Positions 1 through 8,776 of a DNA stretch of 64,000 nucleotides are shown piece by piece. The notes below the pieces were generated by a model. It ran no database searches. It was not told the origin of the DNA and saw only the letters and a list, made by a program, of their open reading frames with translations. Numbering within the stretch: position 1 is the stretch's first letter; each line of letters begins with the position of its first letter. Both the position numbers and the translations under genes were made by a program. This stretch comes from Holophagae bacterium (GTDB lineage: Bacteria > Acidobacteriota > Holophagae > Acanthopleuribacterales > Acanthopleuribacteraceae): assembly GCA_029263455.1 (NCBI GenBank), contig JAJCXM010000022.1, positions 1-64,000 on the forward strand, given 5' to 3'.

Positions 1-101
1 CCAATCACTTCCCGCCAATAAGCTCGCTTCTCCGTTCGCGACGAGCCCTTTAATGCGGGTTTTAGTCGCTCCCCCAAACATACTTCTTGCTGGTCCGTCA
101 T
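1..101 (-). CDS. IS66-type accessory transposition protein (TnpA-like), N-terminal part only
   Basis: This reading frame runs off the left edge of the window, so only about 33 residues are visible. It starts at an ATG at 99-101 behind a strong ribosome binding site (GGAGGTG on the minus strand, about 4 bases before the ATG). The visible end contains KRAYWREVI, which resembles the N-terminal helix of the small accessory proteins of IS66-family elements. That family match is recalled from general pattern and rests on few residues. The strong RBS supports a real gene. The rest of the element would lie to the left. It could also be an unrelated DNA-binding protein. Confidence 0.4.
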   Translation of the reverse strand, partial: MTDQQEVCLGERLKPALKGSSRTEKRAYWREVI

Positions 102-151
102 GATTCACCTCCATGCCGACCAGCATGCCCGCTCTCTTTCCCATTGGCTAG

Positions 152-337
152 ATGGGGTTCATCGCTCGCTTACGAACAGAATGGGCCTGGCAGAGTCGGG
201 CGCTGAGATCTGAGTCGTATTGCCGCGAGGTTATCCAGCGCTTCAAGTTGCAATCGCCAGGACTCAATCAACCCTTCGAGTTGGCCTCGGGCTTATGCAA
301 CACGCATATGCGAGCGGGACCTCATTCGAGTCACTAG
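152..337 (+). pseudogene. Possible degenerate remnant of a second TnpA-like gene, opposite strand
   Basis: A 61-codon frame contains SYCREVIQRFK followed by SPGLNQPF. Its YCREVI segment matches the YWREVI of the gene on the other strand at 1-101. Most of the aligned codons differ only at the third base, which suggests shared coding ancestry. There is no convincing RBS and the frame ends early, so if real it is a relic. The similarity is short and may be chance. Confidence 0.2.
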
Positions 338-762
338 CGACTGCCGAAACAAAGTCCAAAAATAACTAGCATATCGATCATGTAAGGAATCCGTGCGTCC
401 GAAATGCGTGTCTTCGGGACAAAGAATCGCCATGAAGCAACAGGTGTCGTAAATCCTAACGGAATCGGCGGATCCGCGACGCATGCAAACTGGATCAAGG
501 ATCAGAGCGTGGGATCTGACAAGTCAAACAGGCGAAAAAGGACGGGCCAGATCCCGATCTAGTCGAACAGAGGGTCGTTTAACAGCTTAAAGTCGAGCTA
601 ACGCCTCGACTTCTGATCGACATACTGAGTTATAGGCCACCTTTCACGCGATACGTCCCCAAATTTCCCCTTCTTCAGACGGTCTCAATCTCCCCATTGG
701 TCGGTGTGTGAATAGTGACCTCCGATCGACAAAAAGGCGCCTTTTCATATGTATTGAAGCCG
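338..762. other. Gene-poor stretch left of the glycan cluster
   Basis: I see no open frame with a credible start, no RNA gene and no clear terminator here. The glycan operon stops at 763, so its transcript probably ends in this stretch. Together with the IS-like fragments at the left edge, it looks like an eroded boundary region. Confidence 0.4.
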
Positions 763-1770
763 TCAGTTCTCTGCTTTGGAGCTTGAATGTTCTTTGTAGG
801 TGATAAATGTCGCATAGGCGACAAAAACCAAGGCGGCCCATAGCAGTGCAACCCAACGAGACTTACTGACCAGGTAAAGTGACGCCAATGAAATGGCTAA
901 GCCGAGGGTGATCACCAATCCGGTCACCTTGGCATGTGACCAACCTTGTTGATTAAGTCTTTGATACAGATGGCTACGATGTGCTTGCCACACGCGTTCT
1001 TGTCTAAGAAGTCGTCGACAAAGCGTGAAACTAGCATCAGACAAGAACACCCATGACAATAGTGCCATCACCAATATGGACTCATGAACGGGTTTTTCTT
1101 GGGTAATAAAAGGCAGGGCCGATAAGCTGAACCCCAAGAACATCGAACCCGAATCTCCCATGAATATCTTCGCTGGCGACCAATTCAGAATTAGGAAGCC
1201 AAAACAGGCACCGCCAATGACAAGCATCATTGACGCTTCGTACCAGCCAACATATAGAGACCAGAGCAGCGCGATACAAACCGCTTGGCTAGTCGCCAAC
1301 CCGTCGAGTCCATCCATGAAGTTAAACATATTCATGTAGGATAGGATCCACAGTGCCGCAAACACGCTCGAAGTGATGCCAAGTTTAATGTCTAATGGTT
1401 CAGGGAGAGGAAAAAGGGCCAACTCGGGGGCGTTCCAGACGAAACAAAGCACGATTATGAGCTGCAAAGCCAGGCGTACAAAGGGCCCGTTGACGCGTTT
1501 ACTGTCATCCAGCCAACCAATGAAGCCCAGCGCCAACGCGCAAATGATGAATATCCAAGAAACCGCTATTTGAGAATAGATAAGCAATACGTTGCCGACG
1601 ATTGTCCCGATGATAATACTCAGGCCTCCGCCGCGCGGTGTTGGGGCTGAATGCGACGATCGTTGGTTGGGAACGTCGAGTGTTCCCGTTTTCATAAGTA
1701 CTCTTATCAAGATCAAGGTTGAAACGAATGCGGCTAAAGCGGCAGCCAGTGTTGCAATTAGAACTTCCAT
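763..1770 (-). CDS. WecA/WbpL-type undecaprenyl-phosphate sugar-1-phosphate transferase
   Basis: This is an integral membrane enzyme that moves a sugar-1-phosphate from a UDP-sugar to undecaprenyl phosphate, the first step in building a lipid-linked glycan. The MraY/WecA family signature NMFNFMDGLDGLA is present, as are the early DDSKRV acid motif and a conserved RGGG loop near the N-terminus. Hydrophobic segments run along the whole length of about 335 residues, which is normal for the family. I place the start at the ATG at 1768-1770 rather than further upstream, because the protein then begins with its first membrane helix. It overlaps the preceding epimerase gene by 13 bases. It is the last gene of the leftward cluster. 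Substrate is not determined; an N-acetylhexosamine is likely. Confidence 0.88.
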   Translation of the reverse strand: MEVLIATLAAALAAFVSTLILIRVLMKTGTLDVPNQRSSHSAPTPRGGGLSIIIGTIVGNVLLIYSQIAVSWIFIICALALGFIGWLDDSKRVNGPFVRLALQLIIVLCFVWNAPELALFPLPEPLDIKLGITSSVFAALWILSYMNMFNFMDGLDGLATSQAVCIALLWSLYVGWYEASMMLVIGGACFGFLILNWSPAKIFMGDSGSMFLGFSLSALPFITQEKPVHESILVMALLSWVFLSDASFTLCRRLLRQERVWQAHRSHLYQRLNQQGWSHAKVTGLVITLGLAISLASLYLVSKSRWVALLWAALVFVAYATFITYKEHSSSKAEN

Positions 1771-2681
1771 GATTTGACCACTTCGGGGACAACGTGTTGC
1801 GCAGGTGTTGGCGACCAATCAAATGCTTTTTTAGCCTTGTCATTGTCAAATGTTAGATTGCTCGTCATCTTCTCAATTAGATGACTATTAATGGGGAAAA
1901 CTGTTTTGAGAAGATGTCCTATGCCATCGCCTAACAGACCTAACCCTTTTGCGATGAAAAGAGGCAATCGGAGTGGTCTATTTCGGTTCAATGCCTGACA
2001 AATTACCGTTTCTAACTGCAGAAAACTCAAGTGATCGTCATCAGTAAGATTAAATACACCTTCGGTTCCAGTTAAGCTGTGAACAAGCTTGGCAACATCG
2101 TCAACCCAAACCATACTTCTTTGACTCTGGCCGCTGCCAACGCCGAGATATCGATGTCTTTTCAAAGCCGCTACCATGGAACCAAAATTGCCAGGAGCGT
2201 TTGCACCAATGACCAATGGCAATCTCAAGATGATGAGTTTCGTTTCTTTTGCTTGGAAATAGTTACGACAGGCTTCTTCTGCTTGAAATTTGGACATGGC
2301 ATACGCAGTGGTAGGTCGACACTCTGTGGTTTCATCGAGATTTGAACCCTTCACCTGTCCGTATACGGCTACCGTGCTGATCAAAATGAACGTCTCTAGC
2401 GAATCTGGTAGGGCAGCCAGTAGGTGTTGAGTTCCTTTGGCATTGGTTTGGAACATGCGCCTATGTGTCTTGGGACCATCATTCTTGACATGAGCTAGGC
2501 CAGCGACATGTATGACAGTCTTCACATTGTTTGGAATGGCTTCGATGGATTCACGGAGATCGGCCTTGATATGTGTAAAGGGTTCAACGCTCGTCCGTCC
2601 CAAAGTGAATAGTTCTTCCGGCTTAAAAAAAGCGGCTATCCGACTGCCAATAAAGCCGGATGCTCCGGTAATAAGTTTCAT
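1758..2681 (-). CDS. NAD-dependent epimerase/dehydratase (extended SDR)
   Basis: The protein is a nucleotide-sugar-modifying short-chain dehydrogenase. It starts with the Rossmann motif GASGFIG at residues 6-12 and has the catalytic YAMSK (YxxxK), with SVA-type residues (LISTVAVYG) just before. At 307 residues it has normal length for the UDP-sugar 4-epimerase-like proteins that sit beside WbpL-type transferases (WbpV/WbuX-like). It probably makes the sugar nucleotide used by the transferase just downstream, with which its 3' end overlaps. Its ATG overlaps the stop of the preceding glycosyltransferase by four bases (ATGA). Exact substrate cannot be read from sequence. Confidence 0.85.
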   Translation of the reverse strand: MKLITGASGFIGSRIAAFFKPEELFTLGRTSVEPFTHIKADLRESIEAIPNNVKTVIHVAGLAHVKNDGPKTHRRMFQTNAKGTQHLLAALPDSLETFILISTVAVYGQVKGSNLDETTECRPTTAYAMSKFQAEEACRNYFQAKETKLIILRLPLVIGANAPGNFGSMVAALKRHRYLGVGSGQSQRSMVWVDDVAKLVHSLTGTEGVFNLTDDDHLSFLQLETVICQALNRNRPLRLPLFIAKGLGLLGDGIGHLLKTVFPINSHLIEKMTSNLTFDNDKAKKAFDWSPTPAQHVVPEVVKSWKF

Positions 2682-3868
2682 GTTCTTGTTCGCTGTACAC
2701 GTTTGATGACGTCTAACATTTGATCAGATAGTTTGTTTCGGTCAAAGCGTTCCTTTGCCAAGGCTAATGATGCACGAGCCATTTCCTCTCTTTGCGATTC
2801 GTTTCGCGCGAGTGATTCGATGGCTGATGCGATTTCGCCAGGTTGTGACCTCTTAACTGATAAACCACAGCCAGATTCTTGCACAAGCTCCTTTATCCAG
2901 CCTTGGGTCGTCTGAATAATGGGAAGTCCAGATGCTAGGGCGTCAAACAACTTGTTTGGCGAAACCGTGCTAAGTGTGGGTAAGTCTTCAAAAACGACCA
3001 GCGAACAAAGCGCATGTTGAAACCAAGGCACAAGTTCGTTCTTCGGTTGAAGACCCATCATGTTGATATTGGTTAGGCCATTCTCGTGTATTTTTGTTCG
3101 CATGATTGCTTCATCACAGCCGGTGCCAAAGACAACCAGCTGGACACTTGAGCCTAAGTTTTTTAACGCTTGGGCAACGTCAATCAACAGTAGAGTGCCG
3201 TCCATCTTGCCAAGACTACCTGCATAAAGCGCATAGCCACCAGATTGGGGGATCGGGTATGTCTGCCCAGAGAATAATTCAAGGTCACTCGCATTAGGGA
3301 TCACTTCGATTGGGCAGTTTTTTACTCGTGGCTCAATGGCTTTGGCCATCCCGGGCGAAAGTGCAACGATAGCGGAAGCACCGCGGTAGCACCAGCTTTC
3401 CAGTTTTTTGGCCAACCAAATTGCCAGAGAACTGCGCAAAATGCCCAGTTCAATTGCTCCGTCTGGCCAGACGTCTCTGACCTCAAAAACCAGGGGTTTA
3501 CGAGTGAAAAAGCTGAAAATCCGACCAGGAATGCCGATCGTAAGTGGACCTGAAGAGGCAACGGCTACATCGGCTTTGGCTCTCAATCCAAACCAGCTTG
3601 AAACTGCAGAAAACGCAATGAATTTGAGGATCCGGGCAGCCTTAGACTGTTGGTTTGTTGATTGGATATTGATGATGACAATATCGATGCCTTCGATGGC
3701 CAAGCGAGTGATGAATCCGTTAGGTTTCAGATCAGATTTGTCGTAACTTGAGGTAATAACGGTCACGCGGTGGCCATCCTTGACCCAGCGGCGCGCAAAT
3801 TCGTATACCCTTGTGCTCCAGGACCCACGTGGTGTTGTAAAGTATTGATAAAAATAGATGATGTGCAT
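2678..3868 (-). CDS. GT4-family glycosyltransferase, WbuB-like
   Basis: A retaining GT-B glycosyltransferase of 396 residues. The N-terminus (YFYQYFTTPRGSWSTRVYEFAR) has the layout of WbuB-type transferases, which add an amino sugar to lipid-linked acceptors. The C-terminal half holds the family 4 donor-site region (STVSPNKLFDALASGLPII), including the SxxPxK-type loop. It is translationally coupled to the epimerase gene by a four-base overlap. It acts at the cytoplasmic face of the inner membrane. The family call is firm. The sugar transferred is inference only, based on the WbuB-epimerase-WbpL gene order that is common in O-antigen clusters. Confidence 0.85.
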   Translation of the reverse strand: MHIIYFYQYFTTPRGSWSTRVYEFARRWVKDGHRVTVITSSYDKSDLKPNGFITRLAIEGIDIVIINIQSTNQQSKAARILKFIAFSAVSSWFGLRAKADVAVASSGPLTIGIPGRIFSFFTRKPLVFEVRDVWPDGAIELGILRSSLAIWLAKKLESWCYRGASAIVALSPGMAKAIEPRVKNCPIEVIPNASDLELFSGQTYPIPQSGGYALYAGSLGKMDGTLLLIDVAQALKNLGSSVQLVVFGTGCDEAIMRTKIHENGLTNINMMGLQPKNELVPWFQHALCSLVVFEDLPTLSTVSPNKLFDALASGLPIIQTTQGWIKELVQESGCGLSVKRSQPGEIASAIESLARNESQREEMARASLALAKERFDRNKLSDQMLDVIKRVQRTRT

Positions 3869-3873
3869 AGTTC

Positions 3874-5172
3874 TCAGTGGTTTGAGGCGGGGACAGATTT
3901 CGAACGTTTCTTATTGAGGTCAGGTAAATCCGAAATAACAAACCGTCTTTTGCCAGATTGGGTAAGCGGTATTTGGTCAACAACCTCAATTTCTATGTCG
4001 ATATCTATCAAGCCAAGCGATCTTAGGTCAGTCAGTATCCTATGTTTTTGGTTTGCCGGTTTCTTTTCGTCCTTCAAGACCAACAATAGCTGGATGCAGT
4101 CTAGTTTCGTCTGCCTTACTTGAAACGATTCCACGAAATCGTAGTGCTCAAAAAGGCCCGTAAAGAAATGGACGATAAGAACCTGGCCACTCGGAGTCCG
4201 GATAATGTCAGTATCTCGACCGTCAATGTTTTGTAGAAGAGGCAGTTCGCGACCACAGGGACAATTGCCCTCTTTCAATGTCACCAAGTCTCCCACCCTG
4301 TAACGAACAATCGGTTGAGGCCCGGGTAATAACCGCGTTACTAGCGCTTGTCCCCTTTGACCAGAAGCTACAGGAAAATCTGAGTCGTCTACGGCTTCTA
4401 GAATGACGTCCAATGCATGTATGTGGTAGTTATCTTCGAATCCACATTGGGCAGCAATTTGAACCCCTTCGCCAATTCCATAAGTGTCGTAAACTTTAGT
4501 TTTGAACGCGGACTCCATCTGTTGCCGGTAGTGTGCGTATAGGTTGTCGCCCCAGGTCACAACCGAATTCAAGCCCGCATTCCAACCAGACAGTTCGGCC
4601 TGTTGTGCGATGAAATAGAGGGCTCCAGGATACCCCCATAAGTGGCGTATTCCCTTTTCTTGCATGGTGGTTAGGATGTCTTGAGCTTTTCTGGGCGACA
4701 GATCAGAAATTGAGACATAGTAAGTCTTCAACATCGTGTCTTTAATAAACCGAAGTAACCCTCGCTTGACGTTCATGCCTGTTTGAAGGTGAGCCTCCCC
4801 GATGGTCCAATTTGACCACTCTAATGCCAACACAAAATTTGCTCTCGTCCGAGCTGAGGTATTGTTATCACACCAAACTCGCGTGTTGGTCCCGGTTGAC
4901 CCGGACGATGAAGCGATGAAATCAAAGCGATTTGAATTCTGCTTGTACCTCTGAAATTGCTGACCAATGTCGGTTTTCTCGCTTACCGGGATATCTCGTA
5001 GCTTGGCTCCATCTCTTCCCATACCACTCAGAAGCTTCTTGAGTTTTTGGTGGCGAATTGCCTCGATCTCCTCAAACGGCAACCATTGTTGAATGCGAAG
5101 TTCTGCTAAGTTGTCTAACATCGGATGATCGATTAGGCGCTCAAGAACCCGCCAAAGCGGCATAATAAACAA
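3874..5172 (-). CDS. CapK/PaaK-like adenylate-forming enzyme
   Basis: This 432-residue protein belongs to the phenylacetate-CoA ligase-like (CapK) group of adenylate-forming enzymes often found in capsule and exopolysaccharide clusters. The glycine/serine-rich ATP loop SSSGSTGTN is near residue 90, a YGIGEG adenylation motif is in the middle, and RYRVGDLV and a CPCGRELP cysteine pair follow, as usual in this family. The frame opens with TTG; GGAG lies nine bases upstream behind an A8 run. An internal ATG three codons later is possible but lacks a well-spaced RBS. The acyl substrate and product are unknown; it may activate an acid used to decorate the glycan. Confidence 0.75.
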   Translation of the reverse strand: MFIMPLWRVLERLIDHPMLDNLAELRIQQWLPFEEIEAIRHQKLKKLLSGMGRDGAKLRDIPVSEKTDIGQQFQRYKQNSNRFDFIASSSGSTGTNTRVWCDNNTSARTRANFVLALEWSNWTIGEAHLQTGMNVKRGLLRFIKDTMLKTYYVSISDLSPRKAQDILTTMQEKGIRHLWGYPGALYFIAQQAELSGWNAGLNSVVTWGDNLYAHYRQQMESAFKTKVYDTYGIGEGVQIAAQCGFEDNYHIHALDVILEAVDDSDFPVASGQRGQALVTRLLPGPQPIVRYRVGDLVTLKEGNCPCGRELPLLQNIDGRDTDIIRTPSGQVLIVHFFTGLFEHYDFVESFQVRQTKLDCIQLLLVLKDEKKPANQKHRILTDLRSLGLIDIDIEIEVVDQIPLTQSGKRRFVISDLPDLNKKRSKSVPASNH

Positions 5173-5228
5173 ACGTTTAAACTCCTTTTTTTTGCTTAAG
5201 CGGCTATCATAGCGTAACGTTTAAGTCG

Positions 5229-6269
5229 CTAATCCTGAATCAATCGTTTAATAAGCTGAACCCATAGTCGCTCGCAGCGGTCAACATCGTATTTCTCTGC
5301 AGTCAACCTTGCATTTTCCGAAAGCTTACTTGTTAGTGCGGGGTTGGTATTGAGTCTAACCATAGCCTCAACAAGCGCTTTCTGGCCATCGAATAAGAGC
5401 CCATTTAGCTCATGTTCGATTAAGTGAGGAATCCCCCCAACCGCAGTCGAGATGACAGGAAACCCCAAGGCCATTGCCTCAATCACACTTACAGGTAGAT
5501 TATCAACACGAGTTGGGTTTACGAAAAGGTCAAACTCCTTCGAGAGCGAGATCCATTCTGCTTTCTCAAGCCGACCCGTAAATGACACACAGGACTGAAG
5601 TCCATGTTCATTTACACAGGCCGACAATTCTAGAATGGATCCGTCCTTGTCAGGACCAACAAAACATAGCTTTGCTTTGGGATGTGCTTCTTTGATTTCT
5701 AGAAACGCATTTAGAAGAAGCTTCGGATTGTAGATATGTTGCAAGGAGCGCACAAATAGGATTCGCAGTTCGGTTTGAGATCTATGAAGGTATGGGTATT
5801 CGCTTACACGAATGAAATTGGGTATCTCGGAATAACACAGACCCTCAGCGTTAAGAACCTGCGACATGTACCCAGACACGGTCACGTTAGTGACGGACCG
5901 AGTGAAAAGGAAGCGACAAAGTTTAGGCGAACTCTGAAAACGCGCGGGAAATGCGCCGCCGTGGATGATGGGCACATACTTAATACCCAGGAGATTGGCC
6001 ACAACTGCCGCAACTAGCGCAAAAAAGAAGGCATTAGAACTGTAAGTGTCGATCAAAACTAAGTCGGTTGTTCTTCGATGTTTGAATATTGTCGTAATCA
6101 TATGCGCCAAGCGCAATGCTTTGTTCTTTTTATTAGAGCAAGTTGTAACACCAAATAAGCGGCTCAGAATGGGCGATAAAGATTCGATGGTTGTTGGCGT
6201 GAAACCATGTTTCGAAAGAATGTTGCCTACATAAAGAATCTGCGGAATGCTGTTGGTTGAAGTGTTCAT
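5229..6269 (-). CDS. GT4-family glycosyltransferase
   Basis: A 346-residue GT-B glycosyltransferase. The N-terminal domain starts ILYVGNILSKHGFTPTT, and the C-terminal donor domain has ILFVRSL..YNPKLLL..F and the conserved NPTRVDNLPVSVIEAMALGFPVISTAVGG with its E-x7-E glutamates. It is cytosolic or peripheral at the inner membrane. It is one of several similar transferases in this leftward block, which together set the sequence of the glycan repeat. Donor and acceptor cannot be assigned. Confidence 0.85.
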   Translation of the reverse strand: MNTSTNSIPQILYVGNILSKHGFTPTTIESLSPILSRLFGVTTCSNKKNKALRLAHMITTIFKHRRTTDLVLIDTYSSNAFFFALVAAVVANLLGIKYVPIIHGGAFPARFQSSPKLCRFLFTRSVTNVTVSGYMSQVLNAEGLCYSEIPNFIRVSEYPYLHRSQTELRILFVRSLQHIYNPKLLLNAFLEIKEAHPKAKLCFVGPDKDGSILELSACVNEHGLQSCVSFTGRLEKAEWISLSKEFDLFVNPTRVDNLPVSVIEAMALGFPVISTAVGGIPHLIEHELNGLLFDGQKALVEAMVRLNTNPALTSKLSENARLTAEKYDVDRCERLWVQLIKRLIQD

Positions 6270-6331
6270 TATACACTCGGAAATATCAGGTTTTGAACCG
6301 GTAAAGTGCTGTTAATTTCCAAAGTCAATTG

Positions 6332-7690
6332 TTAAATCAACGACTTGGCTTCAGGACTTTTAAGTTGGTTATCTTCCTCGACAATTGGAAGGGACATGGA
6401 AAAGGCGATCATAAGTCCAGGCAGGGATGCACGAAAAGCTGCATGGATCATATAAAAAAGACCCCACGACGCCATTGACAGTTTTAGGTAGGTCGCTTCT
6501 CGTGTTTGCCTATGATCAAAACAACGAACAACAATCATCCACAGTAAGAGTAACAATGCGATTACGCCAAGCATCCCATGTTCTGCAAGCATTCGTGTCT
6601 GCTCTGTATGCGATACAGCATAGTGAAAAACACTTTCGTGGTAAATTTTCGTACCTCCTGGCCCAACTCCTAAGAATGGATTGTCTGCGAACACTTCAAT
6701 ATCAACCTTCAACATTTCATAACGTCCGGTACTCGATGTGTCAGCAAAACGATCTGACAAGCTGTTTCCAGTTATTGAATTGAGAAAAGGCAGGAGAAAG
6801 ATGTTTATCGCGAATCCGACAATTGGCGCAATTATTATGACTCCACGTCGGGCTTTTGCCGAACGTAACACTCCAAAGCTTAATACGCATAAGGCGATAC
6901 CAGTCGTCCAAATTCCGCCTCGTGAAAACGTCAATAGACATTGGCCGATCAGCCACAAACTTAGTGATACCAGCACAAGTTGCTGGAGTCGATTTGAAAG
7001 TCGAGCAAGAACCAAACAGGCATAAATTCCTGCTCCTATGGTTGTTGAAACTTGATTAGGGCCGAATCCACCTGATGTGACAGAACTTGACTGAGATAGT
7101 TGTAGCGTTTCTGCAGATAATGTTGAAAAGGTAGCGATTGCTGCAACGGCGACTGCAGGAGGAATGATAGCAAATAATGTTTCCTCGATTCCTGAGCTTC
7201 CCATGCGAATACGCCTTAGTAGGATCATGAAAGCCGTCATACACATTGGCCCGCTTAGATTGAATCGAATATCCCTGAAATCTATCGCGTCCATAGCAAA
7301 AATGGATGGAATTAATAGTGCAAAGTAAAGCAAATGATAAGGCTGCTTAAACGTAAACAACTTGCGCCTAACGACTAAAGAGAGTGCCACCAACGTACAT
7401 GCATATTTACTATATTCCCACGAGAGATTGCCACCGGTCATCCTCCAAAGTACCTCGGACACCGAGATGTACCAGAGCATCATTAAGGTGTATTTTATGT
7501 TTCCTTTGACGGCAAACCATAGGCCAATTCCGGTGGTGAGCAAGCTATGAAACGTGGCGATCTGTTCGTACCGAGACATGATTATTCCCAGTGGGATATG
7601 CGAGGCAACAAACGCATACTTTATGCTGGCAATCAACAATTGAATGCCCTTACCCTTTTTTTGGAGAGCAGGTCTTTTCAGATCAGGCAT
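6332..7690 (-). CDS. O-antigen ligase/polymerase-like membrane protein (Wzy_C type)
   Basis: A polytopic membrane protein of about 452 residues with many hydrophobic segments. Before the last helices it has a periplasmic loop with NPFLGVGPGG and the conserved HTEQTRMLAEHGMLG region, typical of the Wzy_C family that includes O-antigen ligases (WaaL), polymerases (Wzy) and O-oligosaccharyltransferases. The frame opens at a TTG directly followed by ATG (7688-7690); I use the ATG. It would join glycan units to one another or to their final carrier in the periplasm. Ligase and polymerase cannot be told apart from sequence. It is the only such protein in the cluster. Confidence 0.75.
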   Translation of the reverse strand: MPDLKRPALQKKGKGIQLLIASIKYAFVASHIPLGIIMSRYEQIATFHSLLTTGIGLWFAVKGNIKYTLMMLWYISVSEVLWRMTGGNLSWEYSKYACTLVALSLVVRRKLFTFKQPYHLLYFALLIPSIFAMDAIDFRDIRFNLSGPMCMTAFMILLRRIRMGSSGIEETLFAIIPPAVAVAAIATFSTLSAETLQLSQSSSVTSGGFGPNQVSTTIGAGIYACLVLARLSNRLQQLVLVSLSLWLIGQCLLTFSRGGIWTTGIALCVLSFGVLRSAKARRGVIIIAPIVGFAINIFLLPFLNSITGNSLSDRFADTSSTGRYEMLKVDIEVFADNPFLGVGPGGTKIYHESVFHYAVSHTEQTRMLAEHGMLGVIALLLLLWMIVVRCFDHRQTREATYLKLSMASWGLFYMIHAAFRASLPGLMIAFSMSLPIVEEDNQLKSPEAKSLI

Positions 7691-7699
7691 CAAGGTTTC

Positions 7700-8776
7700 T
7701 CAATCCGAAGCGCCAGCAAGAAACTGAGAATATCGGTCCTTGTGTGACTGGTGAGAGTGTTTTTGAACAACTGCCCAGGCATTCCGGATAATCTTTTCTT
7801 GCAGCATTTTGTCGTTTGAAAGCCTACGTACGACCGCCACCATCTCTTCAGTATTATGACAGATGAAGCCCGTTTTATTGTGACTTACAAGCTCTAATAC
7901 GCCGCCAACGGGTCTAGCAATGACAATACAACTAGCAGCCATTGCCTCTAGGATAACATTTGGGAATCCTTCGAAGTCTGATGTCAAAACCAAGAATCGC
8001 GACTGACTTAACAACAATTGAACATCATCACGTTCGCCAAGAAAGTCGACTGAAACAGCTGATCTTTCAGCAAGTGCTTCCATTTGAGCTCGGAGCGGTC
8101 CATCACCTACTATTCGGATTGGAAAAACAAGGCCGCCTTCTTTGAGTGCGGTGACAAAATCTATAAAAAGATCAGCTCGTTTTTGTTCAACGAGGCGACC
8201 GACAAATGAAAAGCCAACTTCCCTTTCCTTTGAATTAGCGTCGATATGGATCGCCGATATGTCGATGACATTCTGAATATAGATTAATTCTGAGCATACG
8301 CCCATCTCCTTAAGGTTATTAATCGCTGTGTTAGAGTTTGCGATTAGGGCGGTAGTCCAGCTGACAGCGATATGTCGCGCCCACCTCGGCAGGCTATTCA
8401 TTTCTTGGAACCCATCGTTTCTAATAGCCGCATAGGCTTTCTTTCGCAACAGTACGCCGGCTATTCCTACATAAGGACTCGCATAAAAATGTTGGGCAAT
8501 TATGTGCGTCGCTTTCATAGCATGTACAAACCAACAAAATTTGATGAGCCGAACTAATCGGTTTTTAGATGTGATCGACAGAACGGTGACGCCCAAATCG
8601 CGTATCTTCTCTTCCCAGTAACCAGAATGATCTAAAGTACAGACGGTTACCTGATGACCGAGTTCAATACACGTTTTGACTGAGTAAAACAGTTGTTTTT
8701 CGGCCCCACCCTTTCTCAAGGTACCGGCTAAAAACATGATTCTTAGTTTCAATCTCCCGTCCTCAATTCGCCCCAA
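7700..8776 (-). CDS. GT4-family glycosyltransferase
   Basis: A retaining GT-B transferase of up to 358 residues. The acceptor-domain start IMFLAGTLRKGGAEKQLF is the usual GGAE/GGxE loop of GT4 enzymes, and the C-terminal half has FVGRLVEQKR and SDFEGFPNVILEAMAASCIVIARPVGG. The ATG at 8774-8776 overlaps the end of the preceding transferase by 28 bases. An alternative ATG at 8735-8737 would start the protein directly at the Rossmann strand, and I cannot choose between them. Sugar specificity unknown. Confidence 0.83.
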   Translation of the reverse strand: MGRIEDGRLKLRIMFLAGTLRKGGAEKQLFYSVKTCIELGHQVTVCTLDHSGYWEEKIRDLGVTVLSITSKNRLVRLIKFCWFVHAMKATHIIAQHFYASPYVGIAGVLLRKKAYAAIRNDGFQEMNSLPRWARHIAVSWTTALIANSNTAINNLKEMGVCSELIYIQNVIDISAIHIDANSKEREVGFSFVGRLVEQKRADLFIDFVTALKEGGLVFPIRIVGDGPLRAQMEALAERSAVSVDFLGERDDVQLLLSQSRFLVLTSDFEGFPNVILEAMAASCIVIARPVGGVLELVSHNKTGFICHNTEEMVAVVRRLSNDKMLQEKIIRNAWAVVQKHSHQSHKDRYSQFLAGASD

